Of a stretch of 38,523 nucleotides of DNA, positions 1 to 8,465 are shown piece after piece. Source of the stretch: Chlamydiales bacterium (GTDB taxonomy: Bacteria; Chlamydiota; Chlamydiia; Chlamydiales; JARBTN01). Positions within the stretch are counted from its first letter, which is position 1. Each line of letters opens with the position of its first letter. Position numbers and translations under genes: made by a program. The stretch lies in the NCBI GenBank assembly GCA_029240195.1, contig JARBTN010000006.1, positions 1-38,523 of the forward strand, in the 5' to 3' direction. Under the pieces are notes generated by a model, which saw only the letters and a list, made by a program, of their open reading frames with translations, made no database searches and was not told the origin of the DNA.

Positions 1-119
1 ACATTTGTTTTTACGTGTCAAACGAGCGTGAAAGCTCTTTAGAATCGATCGATTCTAGAGGCTTTGACGCCGTTTAACATGCGCAACAACATCTGTGGTT
101 GGGCACTAGTTCCAAATGT
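1..119. repeat. Partial inverted-repeat element, degenerate member of the MITE-like family
   Basis: The stretch folds on itself around the palindrome AGAATCGATCGATTCT (41-56). Its arms carry AAACGAGCGTGAAAGC on the left and, read in reverse complement, AAACGGCGTCAAAGCC on the right. ACATTTG at 1-7 is the exact inverse of CAAATGT at 113-119. Read in reverse, the right arm resembles the left arm of the 5156-5320 element (CAAAGCCTC near the centre, and a degenerate form of the AGTACCCCATCCAC end at about 96-110). The element may extend beyond the left edge of the window. It is not coding. Confidence 0.55.
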
Positions 120-701
120 TATTTATTTTTAATGCAAAAGAATTTGTTTTTAGCAGGGAATTTCAAGAGTTGTTCGCTGATTTTCATTTGCTTTTAATGG
201 TGAATGTAGATAAAATATTTGTTATCGTTTAGTTTTAATAGCCATTTAACTCTTTTGTGTCCTATATTTTAGATGCAAAAGGATTTTTTAAAATTTTGTG
301 GCTGAGCACTCCCCGTACACCCCGAAAAATGGGTCTTTTTCTCCCGCTTCTCTCTCCCATCTATTGATTTTGCTCTGTTTTTTTAAGAAGAGCTTGCGAC
401 CTTAAAGAAAAAAAGGTATCTCTAGCTCGGCGATTGTGTTAAAAGAAACGGTGGGTTATCCTGAATAAAGATTGGAATTCCTCGAGAACCTCCTGGGATC
501 GGATCGCTTTCTCTGGAAAGCCCTCTCCTTTTCTTTTAAAAACGTGATGGTGCTAAAAAGAGGCCCTGTCTTAAGCGCAAAGAGCCTTTGAAAAAATGCT
601 TAAGGCAGATCAGCCTCTCTATAAGTGCGTGGAAGAGCTTTGCATATTGTGCAAAAGATGCTCGGCATCGACTCTATTTGACTGATTTGAGGAGCTTAAA
701 A
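120..701. other. Non-coding stretch upstream of the TPR gene
   Basis: There is no open frame of useful length, no tRNA-like fold and no convincing terminator here. Bases 295-315 weakly echo the element end at 90-110 (a TGGCTGAGCACT-like string), which could be a decayed repeat end. The upstream ATG at 588 is in frame with the TPR gene but has no ribosome-binding site, so I treat 588-701 as leader. Confidence 0.5.
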
Positions 702-2765
702 ATGTCGCATTGGCTTTCAAAGACGATTCAAGAAATGTACAAAGGGCGTAGCCTACAGCGACTTGAAGAGTTTAAGGATGTAAACACCTGGTCGCCGCTA
801 CCTGCCAAAGAGAAAGAGCTGCTTGCCCTCCTCTTCGTCATGCAAGGGGAAAAGCAGCTAAAAAAACATCAAGGGGGAGTCTTTGATTCGTTCGCCATGG
901 CCGAACGCCTCGCTCCCCAAAGCGCCAAGGTTTACTACCGCCAAGGAAAAGTGCTGGCAGCCCATGCTCAAAATGAGCAGTCGCTGAAGATGGCCGCCGA
1001 CAGCTTTTCAAAAGCCACCAGTGTCAATCCTCTTTTCTTCGATGCCTGGTACCAGTGGGGAGTTGTCCTCACCCATCTGGCCCTTTTGGGAAACCAAGCA
1101 GAACTCTTGCAAGAGGCAGAAGAGCGTTTTTTGAGAGCCTATCCTTACCTGCCTGAAAAAGCAAAAAATAAACGCCCTGAGTTTTTTTGGCGCTTTGGCA
1201 TTTGCCAATTTGCTGCCGGCAGAGCTTCTGGAGAGCCGGCAGATCTCTTTCAGGCCCTGCGCCAATTTGAAAGAGCGCTAGCCGAAGGTTGCAGCCACCC
1301 TAAGTTCTTTAACGACTATGGCAATCTCATTGTCCATCTCTCTACACTCATCCAAAGGCCGGGTCTGTTGGAAGAGGCCGTGTCCTTTTATCAGCGCGCT
1401 TTAAAGGAATTGGAGCCTTTTTTCGAGGCGGAGCTCAATTTGGCCGTCACTTGCCAAGAGCTTTATAGCCAAACGTTCAAGCAAAGCTACCTGTTGCAAG
1501 CGACACAGGCCTTTCAAAAGGCTGGCGAGAGCAATCCCGATTCTTTTTTGCTTTGGCTCAAGTGGGGGCAGCTGCTCACCTTGGCCGGGCAAGAGCTGCA
1601 GAGCAGCCAAAAGATTAAGGAAGCTCTAGAAAAATTTGCCATCGCCGATGCCTGCGAGCCCAACCAGCCAAGCGTACTTCTGCACTGGGCAAAATCTGAG
1701 CTGCTCCTCGGCATGATGCAAGAGCGCTTGGACTTATTGAAAGGCGCAGAAGAAAAAGTCATCAAGAGCATCGAGCTGCACGAAGAGAATGCCTTTGCCT
1801 GGGAAATCTACGGAGACTGCCTCTATGAGCTCGGTCGCTATTTCTCCGATGAAGTCTACTATCTAAAGGCTATCGAGAAATACCAGCGCGGCATCTCCTT
1901 AAAAGAGAGCGCCAGCCTTTGGCAGGGAGTGGGCCTTTGCTATACGGCACTCGGCTCCATGCAAGACCAGTTGCTCCTCTTAAAGGCAATCGATTCGTTT
2001 GAAAAGGCGATCAAGCTAGAGCCGCCGACGCCTCACTTGCTCAACGACTTGGGGATTGCCTTTTTAAAAAGGGGCGAGCTCTATCGGCAGCAAGAGGATG
2101 TGGAACTCGGCATCCACTACTTTGAAAAAGCCATCGAATTGATGCAAGAACAAGGGGGCGAGGCGAGCCTCGACTTTTATTACAACTTAGGCTGCGCTCT
2201 CGATTACTTGGGCGACTATTGTGAAGATGAAAAGCACTACGAGCGAGCTTGCCAAGTGCTCAGCTTTGTCTTATCGGCCGATCCGACCTTTGAAGCCGCG
2301 CGCTATAATCTAGCGCTCGCTCTTTCTCATCTGGGGGAGATGACCGCCGACTCGGAGTGCCTACATCAAGCTGCCCGCTGTTTTGAAACCATCATTGAGC
2401 AAGACCCAGAAGATGACCTAGCTCTTGCAGAGCTTGGCGTGACCTGGATTAGCTTAGCGCAGCTCAATCAAGACCCGGGATATGCGGACTTGGAGACAGA
2501 TTTAATGGAGAAGGCGGAAAGCTCGCTTTACCGAGCCGCTTCCCTTGGCAATACAGCAAGCTTTTATCACTTAGCTTGCCTGTATGCTCTACGGAAGGAT
2601 TGCTCCCTTGCCCTCTACTTTCTAAATAAAGCCAAAGAGGTCAACGGCCTCCCTTTCTTAGAAGAGATGTTGCAAGATGATTGGCTGAGCGAACTAAAGG
2701 CCGACCCTAGCTTCAAAGCGTTCATTCAAGAGCTCTCTGCTGAAGAAGAGGACGAATCGATTTAA
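702..2765 (+). CDS. TPR-repeat protein
   Basis: A 687-residue protein built almost entirely of tetratricopeptide-like helical repeats. Repeated units end in patterns such as A-I-x-x-F-E-K-A-I-x-L and begin with W/F-x-x-x-G-x-x-L-x-x-L-G. I count roughly a dozen, many with a longer loop between the two helices than a classic 34-residue TPR. There is no signal peptide or membrane segment, so it is probably a cytosolic scaffold or chaperone-like protein. I chose the ATG at 702 because GAGGAG lies 7-8 bases upstream and the sequence before it (from an ATG at 588) is Cys/Arg-rich and unlike the rest. The C-terminus is acidic (EEEDE). It converges on typA and shares a terminator with it. The partner is unknown; the repeat call is firm, the role is not. 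Confidence 0.85.
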   Translation: MSHWLSKTIQEMYKGRSLQRLEEFKDVNTWSPLPAKEKELLALLFVMQGEKQLKKHQGGVFDSFAMAERLAPQSAKVYYRQGKVLAAHAQNEQSLKMAADSFSKATSVNPLFFDAWYQWGVVLTHLALLGNQAELLQEAEERFLRAYPYLPEKAKNKRPEFFWRFGICQFAAGRASGEPADLFQALRQFERALAEGCSHPKFFNDYGNLIVHLSTLIQRPGLLEEAVSFYQRALKELEPFFEAELNLAVTCQELYSQTFKQSYLLQATQAFQKAGESNPDSFLLWLKWGQLLTLAGQELQSSQKIKEALEKFAIADACEPNQPSVLLHWAKSELLLGMMQERLDLLKGAEEKVIKSIELHEENAFAWEIYGDCLYELGRYFSDEVYYLKAIEKYQRGISLKESASLWQGVGLCYTALGSMQDQLLLLKAIDSFEKAIKLEPPTPHLLNDLGIAFLKRGELYRQQEDVELGIHYFEKAIELMQEQGGEASLDFYYNLGCALDYLGDYCEDEKHYERACQVLSFVLSADPTFEAARYNLALALSHLGEMTADSECLHQAARCFETIIEQDPEDDLALAELGVTWISLAQLNQDPGYADLETDLMEKAESSLYRAASLGNTASFYHLACLYALRKDCSLALYFLNKAKEVNGLPFLEEMLQDDWLSELKADPSFKAFIQELSAEEEDESI

Positions 2766-2790
2766 AAGGGAAAGGGTTCTCTTAAAAGAC

Positions 2791-2840
2791 AAAAGGCTTT
2801 AAGCCCGAAAGATTTGCATCTTCAGGGCTTAAAGCCTTTT
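2791..2840. terminator. Bidirectional intrinsic terminator between the TPR gene and typA
   Basis: A perfect 16-bp stem (AAAAGGCTTTAAGCCC at 2791-2806 with its inverse at 2825-2840) has a T-rich end on both strands. It sits between two convergent genes and can stop transcription from either side. Confidence 0.85.
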
Positions 2841-2903
2841 TTGTTTGGTGGAAGGAGCATTTTGAGAAGGGGGCTTAGAAAAGCCTCCCTCTCAAAGCGC
2901 CGC

Positions 2904-4715
2904 TTATTTAGAAAAGCGTTTGCGCTCGTTTTCTGTCAGGTAGCGCTTGCGCATTCTGAGGAAGTCGGGCGTCACTTCTAACAACTCATCATCTTGGATG
3001 TATTCGATGGCTTGCTCTAAGTTGAACTTGCGCGGAGGCGTCAAGGTGATATGGTCATCGGTGCCGGAAGCGCGGACGTTGGTCAGCTGCTTGCCTTTGA
3101 CGACGTTGACGATCAAATCGTTGTCGCGGCTGTTTTCGCCGATGATCATTCCCTCGTACACTTCATCGCCGGCGCTGGCAAAGATCACGCCTCTGTCTTG
3201 CAAGTTGAAGATGGAGTAGCCGGTCGCTTTTCCAGCTGCATTGGAGATCAGCACGCCGTTGGCGCGGCCTGGAATATCTCCTCGCATTGGGACGAAGCTG
3301 TCGAAAGAAGAGGTCAAAATGCCAAGTCCTTTGGTCTTTGTCAGGAATTGGTTGCGATAGCCCATCAGGCCTCTTGTCGGCATCAAAAATTCTAAAGAGG
3401 AGATGCCCTGCTCATTTTGATCGAGGCTTTGCATCAGCCCTTTGCGCTTAGAGAGGTCCTCGATGACGACGCCGCAGAACGCTTCTGGAACTTCGACAAA
3501 GACTTTCTCTTGTGGCTCATGCATTTTTCCGTCGATCATCTTGGTGATGACGTTTGGCCGAGAGACGCTAAACTCGTAGCCTTCGCGGCGCATGGCCTCG
3601 ATCAGGACAGACAAGTGGAGCTCGCCGCGACCGGCGACAGTGACTTTATCTTGGTCTTCGGAAAAATCGATGCGCAGCGAGATGTTGGAGCGTCTCTCTT
3701 TTTCTAAGCGCTCGCGGATTTTATTCATCGTCACATGCTGACCTGATTTACCGACAAAGGGGCTGGAGTTGACGCTGAGGTCGATGAAGACTGTCGGTTC
3801 GTCGATGGAGATCGGAGGCAAGGTGACGATGTGGCTCGGGTCGGTCAAAGTTTCGCCGACAGAGACGTCGATAATGCCCGATAGGCTGACGATGTCACCG
3901 GCAAAGGCTTCTTCCACTTCTACTTTTTTCAAGCCCAGGTAAGTCTCGACGCGGAGGATTTGACGGCGCGTCTGCTCGCCTTTATTGTCGATGTGCACGA
4001 CAGTTTGGCCGTTGCGAATCGATCCGTTGAGGATCCGTCCGCCTGCTTGTCGGCCCATGTAGTCATCATAAGATACGGTCGATACTTGCATCAAGAAAGG
4101 AGCTTCGCGGTCTCCCTCAGGAGGTGCGACATGGGAGATGATGTGGTCGAGCATCGGCTGCATGTTGTCGGACGGATGGTCGGGATCGACATAGGCAAAG
4201 CCGCCGATTCCGGAAGCGTAGAGGTAGCTGAAGTCGAGTTGCTTTTCATTGGCGCCTAGTTCGACGAAGAGGTCAAACGTCTCGTTGAGCGCGCGGTCAG
4301 GGTCGGCGCTTGGTCGGTCGATTTTATTGAGCACGACGATGGGGCAGAGGCCCATTTTGAGAGCTTTTGATAGCACAAAGCGCGTCTGAGGCATCGGCCC
4401 TTCTGAGGCATCGACTAAGAGAAGCACAGCGTTGACCATCCCCAAAATTCTCTCCACTTCCGCTGAGAAGTCGGCGTGTCCGGGGGTGTCGATGATATTG
4501 ATTTTATAGTCGCGGTGAAAGACGGCTGTTTGTTTAGCAAAGATGGTGATCCCTCTCTCAATCTCTTGGTCGTAGGAATCCATCACCCGCTCTCTGACAG
4601 CTTGGCCACTGCGGAAGACATTGGACTGCTTTAGCAGCGCATCTAAAAGGGTCGTTTTGCCATGGTCAATGTGGGCGATGATGGCAATATTGCGAATTTT
4701 TTCTCGATCTGTCAT
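2904..4715 (-). CDS. typA: TypA/BipA ribosome-binding GTPase
   Basis: A 603-residue translational GTPase of the TypA/BipA family, which binds the 70S ribosome and helps assembly or translation under stress. GTPase motifs are complete: G1 AHIDHGKT at residues 14-21, G2 ERGITI at 53-58, G3 DTPGH at 76-80 and G4 NKID at 130-133. EF-G-like domains II, III and V follow, then the BipA-specific C-terminal domain ([12 protein letters not shown] and [10 protein letters not shown] stretches). Length matches the family (about 600-615). The ATG gives the canonical N-terminus but has no clear ribosome-binding site. A promoter-like pair at 4854-4882 would give a leader of about 130 bases with a predicted stem. 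Identification is essentially certain. Confidence 0.97.
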   Translation of the reverse strand: MTDREKIRNIAIIAHIDHGKTTLLDALLKQSNVFRSGQAVRERVMDSYDQEIERGITIFAKQTAVFHRDYKINIIDTPGHADFSAEVERILGMVNAVLLLVDASEGPMPQTRFVLSKALKMGLCPIVVLNKIDRPSADPDRALNETFDLFVELGANEKQLDFSYLYASGIGGFAYVDPDHPSDNMQPMLDHIISHVAPPEGDREAPFLMQVSTVSYDDYMGRQAGGRILNGSIRNGQTVVHIDNKGEQTRRQILRVETYLGLKKVEVEEAFAGDIVSLSGIIDVSVGETLTDPSHIVTLPPISIDEPTVFIDLSVNSSPFVGKSGQHVTMNKIRERLEKERRSNISLRIDFSEDQDKVTVAGRGELHLSVLIEAMRREGYEFSVSRPNVITKMIDGKMHEPQEKVFVEVPEAFCGVVIEDLSKRKGLMQSLDQNEQGISSLEFLMPTRGLMGYRNQFLTKTKGLGILTSSFDSFVPMRGDIPGRANGVLISNAAGKATGYSIFNLQDRGVIFASAGDEVYEGMIIGENSRDNDLIVNVVKGKQLTNVRASGTDDHITLTPPRKFNLEQAIEYIQDDELLEVTPDFLRMRKRYLTENERKRFSK

Positions 4716-4747
4716 GCTCTAAGTCTGAACCTTTTTAATGTTTAAGA

Positions 4748-4839
4748 GAAAGAAGCATCCTCTGGTTCAAAAGAACCCACTTTTCAGCAAAGAGCATGCC
4801 CCTGGCTTAGAAGAGAGTGCATCTAAAGAGGCTTCTTTC
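4748..4839 (-). promoter_or_regulatory. Predicted structured leader of typA mRNA
   Basis: In the transcript sense, GAAAGAAGC (revcomp of 4831-4839) pairs perfectly with GCTTCTTTC (revcomp of 4748-4756). CTCT/AGAG extends the stem past a 3-base bulge. Inside lies a smaller hairpin, GGTTC-TTTT-GAACC (4764-4777). The structure lies between the predicted promoter and the typA start. No known riboswitch family is recognised. Confidence 0.4.
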
Positions 4840-4853
4840 GGTAATGGTAACAG

Positions 4854-4882
4854 ATTATACTTCATCGGTTTAAAAAACTCAA
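4854..4882 (-). promoter_or_regulatory. Predicted typA promoter
   Basis: On the minus strand TTGAGT (4877-4882) and a perfect TATAAT (4854-4859) are separated by 17 bases, the spacing of a housekeeping-sigma promoter. It points at typA, with the expected start of transcription near 4847. Confidence 0.5.
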
Positions 4883-5155
4883 GCAGTAGCCCTCTGTTGC
4901 TTCATCTTTAAAAGGATTGCCCTTCGGCAAGAGGGGATTTTAGGCCTCTGAGCGCCCTTTTTTTTCAAAAAAAAGGGTTAAATTTTATCCTAAAGCCGTC
5001 TCATCCTCCTCTTTTAAAAACTCAAAGCGAAAGCTCGTCCGATGGACTTCAAGATTGGCGCGGTTTTAGCGGCAGAGGGGCTTTAAAGGGGGCTTGCTCT
5101 CTTCAGTTAATTGCTTTTAATTTGTTTTTTAATATTAATCTGTATTAACCTTCCT
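4883..5155. other. Non-coding stretch between the typA promoter and the inverted repeat
   Basis: No gene is visible. It holds a small hairpin TTGCC-CTTC-GGCAA near 4918-4931 and a perfect 11-bp palindrome, CCCTTTTTTTT and its inverse around a single C (4955-4977). It then becomes AT-rich up to the repeat element. Confidence 0.4.
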
Positions 5156-5320
5156 AGTACCCCATCCACTTAGTTTTGATGAGTGTCAAACTGCGCCAAA
5201 GCCTCGAGATTGGACTTATGCAAGCTCCTTAATATTAAAAATATAAAGGATCTTGCATAAGTCCAATCTCGAGAGCTTTCGCATCAGTTTTACACTTCAA
5301 AATTAAGTGGATGAGGTACT
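5156..5320. mobile_element. MITE-like inverted-repeat element
   Basis: Two 69-base arms (5156-5224 and 5252-5320) form an imperfect inverted repeat around an AT-rich 27-base centre. The outer ends AGTACC(C/T)CATCCACTTA and the inner ends CTCGAGATTGGACTTATGCAAG are almost identical between the arms; the middle differs by small indels. It has no coding capacity. Related end sequences occur at 8011-8037 and, degenerate, at 96-110, 13640-13663 and 35771-35790. This is the pattern of a non-autonomous transposable or REP-like family. A single CTA/TA flank is visible but a clear target duplication is not. Confidence 0.65.
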
Positions 5321-5350
5321 AATGCCTAGACACAAAGTGTCTAGGCATTA
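5320..5350 (+). promoter_or_regulatory. Perfect 14-bp hairpin in the mgtE leader
   Basis: TAATGCCTAGACAC (5320-5333) and its exact inverse (5337-5350) surround AAA. There is no T-tract after it, so it is not a standard terminator. It abuts the end of the inverted-repeat element and lies 65 bases before the mgtE start. It could be a regulatory stem, an operator, or part of the mobile element. Confidence 0.45.
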
Positions 5351-5415
5351 GGAGATGGATTTGATTTGACCAATTTTTCAAATTGAAAAATGCGAGTTGC
5401 CAAAAGGGGGTAAGC

Positions 5416-6888
5416 ATGGAGCCCAATATTAAAGATCAACGGCATGAAGACTCAGAAGAGGGGCTGCCAGCTGAGCGCGAAGCGGACTTTTACGAGGCTA
5501 AACGCTATCAAGACCTTCTCAAACAGCGCCTGTTAGACGCCTTTCACGAACAGACCTCGCAAGTGGCGCAGCATGAAGTGGCCAAAATCGCCATCGAGCA
5601 CGACCCCATCGACTTGGCGCACGCTGTCACCTATCTGCCTCCTCAAGCTCGGCATATTGTGTATGAAAACCTGCCCAGTTTAGAGGGCAAGACCAGCTTC
5701 ATCATCAACTGCAGCAGCAATGCGCGGCTGGCCATCTTCCGCCATATCGGCGATGAGGAAATAGCCGACCTCCTCGAAAAGATGCCGCCCGATGAAGCCG
5801 TCTGGATTTTAGACGACATGACCGATAAGCGGGCCAATCGCGTCTTGAACTTAGTTGACGACGCCAAAGTGCGCCGCATTCTTGACTTGCAAAAGCACGA
5901 GCGCAATAGCGCCGGCCGGCTGATGACCAACGAATTTTTTTCCTTTCATATGAATGTGACCATCGGCCAAGTGGCTCTACACATTCGCGACCATCCGGGC
6001 ATCGATCTGACGCGCCGCATCTTTGTCATCAACGATGCGGGAGAATTGATCGGCATTGTGCCCGCTCGCCACCTGATCATCAACCCGCGCCATCTGCCGT
6101 TAAAGCAGGTGATGCGGCAAAATGTGCACAGCGTTCAGCCGGCTACGCCGCGCGAGGTGGTCATCGAATTGGTCTCCCGTTATAAAATCCCGGCTCTGCC
6201 GGTCATCGATGAAGAGGGTGTGCTGGTTGGCGTCATCACCTATGAAGACGTTGTCGAGGCGATGGAGGATATTGAAGAGGATACGATCTCCCAGATTGCC
6301 GGCACCGTGGAGGATTTAAAAGAGTATGAGCCCACATGGAAGCGCTTTATATGGCGCGCGCCCTGGCTCATCGTCACTTTATTTGCCGGCATGGTCACCG
6401 CAACGGGCATGAGCCATTTTCAAGGGGCTGTGTGGTTTGCTGTCGTCCCCTACTTCATCTCTTTGATTGCCGGCATGAGCGGCAATGTGGGCATTCAGTG
6501 CAGCACCTTGTTGGTGCGGGGGATTGCCACAGGCGAAGTCTCCTTGAGCGCTTGCAAAGAGACGGTATCCAAGGAAATTTCGCTCGGGCTGATGATCGGC
6601 ACGGTGTTTGGGCTGCTCTGCGGCACTTTTGCCTATGCCATCAATGATTTTGGCTTGCTCATCACCGATATTGACTCGCTGGTGGTGGGTTCGATTGTGG
6701 CCGCAGGGGTCTTTGGCGCGTGCTTGACGGCGACTTGCCTCGGCGTCTTTTCCCCCTTTTTCTTTGCTTACTGGAAGATCGATCCGGCCGTCGCCTCAGG
6801 GCCTATTGTCACAGCCTTCAATGACGTGCTCTCCTCTTTTCTCTACTTTTATGTATCTTATTTAGTGTACAGTGTAATGCACCCTTAA
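5416..6888 (+). CDS. mgtE: MgtE-type magnesium channel/transporter
   Basis: A 490-residue inner-membrane Mg2+ channel. An acidic/basic N-terminal tail is followed by the MgtE_N helical domain (about residues 50-160) and a tandem CBS pair (about 165-290), which in the family senses cytosolic Mg2+. About five C-terminal membrane helices (from about 315) carry the family signature GMSGNVGIQ near residue 355. I chose ATG 5416 because AAGGGGG lies 6 bases upstream; a TTG at 5383 in frame lacks a site. Length fits the family. The downstream mscS gene follows closely and is likely co-transcribed. The mobile-element-like repeat and a perfect hairpin sit in its upstream region and may affect expression. 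Confidence 0.95.
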   Translation: MEPNIKDQRHEDSEEGLPAEREADFYEAKRYQDLLKQRLLDAFHEQTSQVAQHEVAKIAIEHDPIDLAHAVTYLPPQARHIVYENLPSLEGKTSFIINCSSNARLAIFRHIGDEEIADLLEKMPPDEAVWILDDMTDKRANRVLNLVDDAKVRRILDLQKHERNSAGRLMTNEFFSFHMNVTIGQVALHIRDHPGIDLTRRIFVINDAGELIGIVPARHLIINPRHLPLKQVMRQNVHSVQPATPREVVIELVSRYKIPALPVIDEEGVLVGVITYEDVVEAMEDIEEDTISQIAGTVEDLKEYEPTWKRFIWRAPWLIVTLFAGMVTATGMSHFQGAVWFAVVPYFISLIAGMSGNVGIQCSTLLVRGIATGEVSLSACKETVSKEISLGLMIGTVFGLLCGTFAYAINDFGLLITDIDSLVVGSIVAAGVFGACLTATCLGVFSPFFFAYWKIDPAVASGPIVTAFNDVLSSFLYFYVSYLVYSVMHP

Positions 6889-6911
6889 ACTTGAACACCT
6901 TTTTTTTTGAT

Positions 6912-7973
6912 ATGATAGACATGCAAGAATACTCTTTACTTTGGCTCTTTAGCGAATTTGTCTCCCTTTTGGCGATGGCTTCTTTGATGACCTGGATTGC
7001 CGAGAGGGTGTGGCAGTACTTGCAAAAGAACTACCGCCAGGCAAAAGAGCCTTGGAGCTCCACTTTCTTTGCCTCATGGCATTTGCCCTTAATTTTTATC
7101 CTTTGGTCGTTTTTCTTTTGCTTTGGTCTTAAGAAATTTTTAGGCGACTGCGGCTTAGGGGAAGACCTTTTCTTGGTCGAAAAATTATGGCCCCTCTCTT
7201 TGGTGACGTTTCTCACCTGGGGTAGCTTAAAATGGAAGGGGGCTTTGCAAGAGCGCTATCTGGCTAAGCTGCCGCGCAATCTAGAGATGCTGGATAAGGC
7301 GAGCATCGACTTGATCGGCAAAAGCTCGACAATTCTTTTGCTGGTCTTAGCTGTGTTGACCGGCCTGCAAGTGCTGGAAATTCCTTGGCAGGCCTTGGTC
7401 GCTTTGAGCAGCGGCGGCTTGGTGGCGCTCGGCTTTGCCGGACGCGATATGGCAGCAAACTTATTCGGTGGGGCCATGATCTACCTCACTCGGCCGTTCA
7501 CCATCGGCAATGTGATCTCCATACCGGACAAGAAGTTAGACGGCGAAGTGGAGATCATCGGCTGGTATCAGACCAAAGTGCGCAGCTTTGAGAAGATGCC
7601 CATCTATGTGCCAAACAGCGTCTTTTCTCAAAGCATCGTCATCAACACCAGCCGCATCACCCACCGCAAGATCAATTTTGTCCTCTCGCTTAGCTTAGAA
7701 GACATCAACAGATCCAAAGAAGTGATCGATGCTGTTTTGGCCTACGTGCAAGAGCATCCGGAGGTCGACCCCTTCTTCAAGCCCACGGCCTTTTTAACCA
7801 GCATCGCCCCTTCTGTCGACATCCAAGTGGCCGCTTATACCCTGCGCACCGACATCTTCGAATTTAAGACGGTGCAGCAGGAGATCTTGCTCAAATGCAT
7901 CGATCTCATCGGACAGCTCAATGTGCGCTTAGCCATTCCTTTGAGCCGCGTGGAGCTGATCGGCAAAGACTAG
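6912..7973 (+). CDS. MscS-family mechanosensitive channel
   Basis: About 353 residues with several N-terminal hydrophobic segments. These are followed by the pore-lining helix and beta domain of the MscS family: G/A-rich ALVALSSGGLVALGFAGRD, then NLFGGAMIYLTRPFTIGNVI and a PN-S motif in IYVPNSVFS. Such channels open under membrane tension and release solutes on hypo-osmotic shock. The start is uncertain: ATGs at 6912 and 6921 and a TTG at 6891 are in frame, none with a good ribosome-binding site, so coupling to the mgtE stop 23 bases upstream is likely. It ends just before a solo repeat end at 7979-8037. A second, shorter MscS homologue lies at 16888-17748. Confidence 0.9.
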   Translation: MIDMQEYSLLWLFSEFVSLLAMASLMTWIAERVWQYLQKNYRQAKEPWSSTFFASWHLPLIFILWSFFFCFGLKKFLGDCGLGEDLFLVEKLWPLSLVTFLTWGSLKWKGALQERYLAKLPRNLEMLDKASIDLIGKSSTILLLVLAVLTGLQVLEIPWQALVALSSGGLVALGFAGRDMAANLFGGAMIYLTRPFTIGNVISIPDKKLDGEVEIIGWYQTKVRSFEKMPIYVPNSVFSQSIVINTSRITHRKINFVLSLSLEDINRSKEVIDAVLAYVQEHPEVDPFFKPTAFLTSIAPSVDIQVAAYTLRTDIFEFKTVQQEILLKCIDLIGQLNVRLAIPLSRVELIGKD

Positions 7974-7978
7974 AGTCG

Positions 7979-8037
7979 CCCATCCATTTAATGTTGAGAT
8001 CTAGACATGCATCAAAACTGAGTGGATGGGGTACTAG
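7979..8037. repeat. Short inverted repeat sharing the MITE-like end
   Basis: Bases 8011-8037, read in reverse complement, are CTAGTACCCCATCCACT followed by CAGTTTTGAT. This is nearly identical to the left end of the 5156-5320 element. The other end has CCCATCCA (7979-7986), the inverse of TGGATGGG (8023-8030). It looks like an internally deleted copy of the same element, lying 5 bases after the mscS stop. Confidence 0.65.
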
Positions 8038-8050
8038 CCTCCTTCCAACG

Positions 8051-8460
8051 GGCTAAAGCCCATCCTATTACCCACAATTTGAGTAGGAAGAAAGGGGAAA
8101 GGCGCTGCCTCTCCCCTTGTACCCCTCTCTGGCAAAAGGGCGTGGCCCCTTTGCAATCCCTGTTTTTTTAGATAGACGATAAGCCTTTTTCTTTAAACCA
8201 CTGATAGCTAACGCTATCAGAAGGCTTAAAGAAAAAGGCTTTCAGTTGTCAAGGCAACTTGCGTTGCCTTGACAGGATAAAGAAGGATCCCTTTCGGGAT
8301 GACCCTCGGAAGTTTTTTTGGCTAAATAACTATTAAGGGCTAAATTAGTTACGAGATGTGGGTAATAGGATGGCTAAAGCCCCTCTTGTTGCCCACAAGC
8401 TGACCTAGAAGAAAAGGGGAGGGGCGCTGCCTCTGCTCCCGCCCCCAATTTTGAGGGTCC
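8051..8460. repeat. Composite non-coding repeat block with nested hairpins
   Basis: A perfect 16-bp inverted repeat, CCATCCTATTACCCAC (8060-8075) and its inverse (8358-8373), brackets about 280 bases with stacked hairpins. There is a 16-bp perfect stem (8181-8196/8226-8241) enclosing an 8-bp perfect stem (8201-8208/8213-8220). An 11-bp perfect stem GTCAAGGCAAC follows (8248-8258/8263-8273), then ATCCC-TTTC-GGGAT (8287-8300) with a T-run near 8311-8318. A direct repeat of about 70 bases starts at CTAAAGCCC, contains GGCGCTGCCTCT and occurs at 8053-8125 and 8374-8445. No open frame fits it. It may also terminate mscS transcription. Confidence 0.7.
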
Positions 8461-8465
8461 GGTGG

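Noticed and set aside
588..701. N-terminal extension of the TPR protein from an ATG at 588
   Set aside because: It has no ribosome-binding site and Cys/Arg-rich composition unlike the rest; ATG 702 has GAGGAG at good spacing.
2947..4259. Several open frames on the plus strand inside typA
   Set aside because: They are antisense shadows of a strongly conserved GTPase gene and have no matching start sites.
5320..5415. M-box or other Mg2+ riboswitch in front of mgtE
   Set aside because: The only structure is one simple hairpin; the multi-stem conserved M-box core is not visible.
8051..8460. CRISPR array or tRNA cluster in the hairpin-rich block
   Set aside because: The hairpins differ in sequence and spacing, there are no regular repeat-spacer units, and no cloverleaf or T-loop signature is present.
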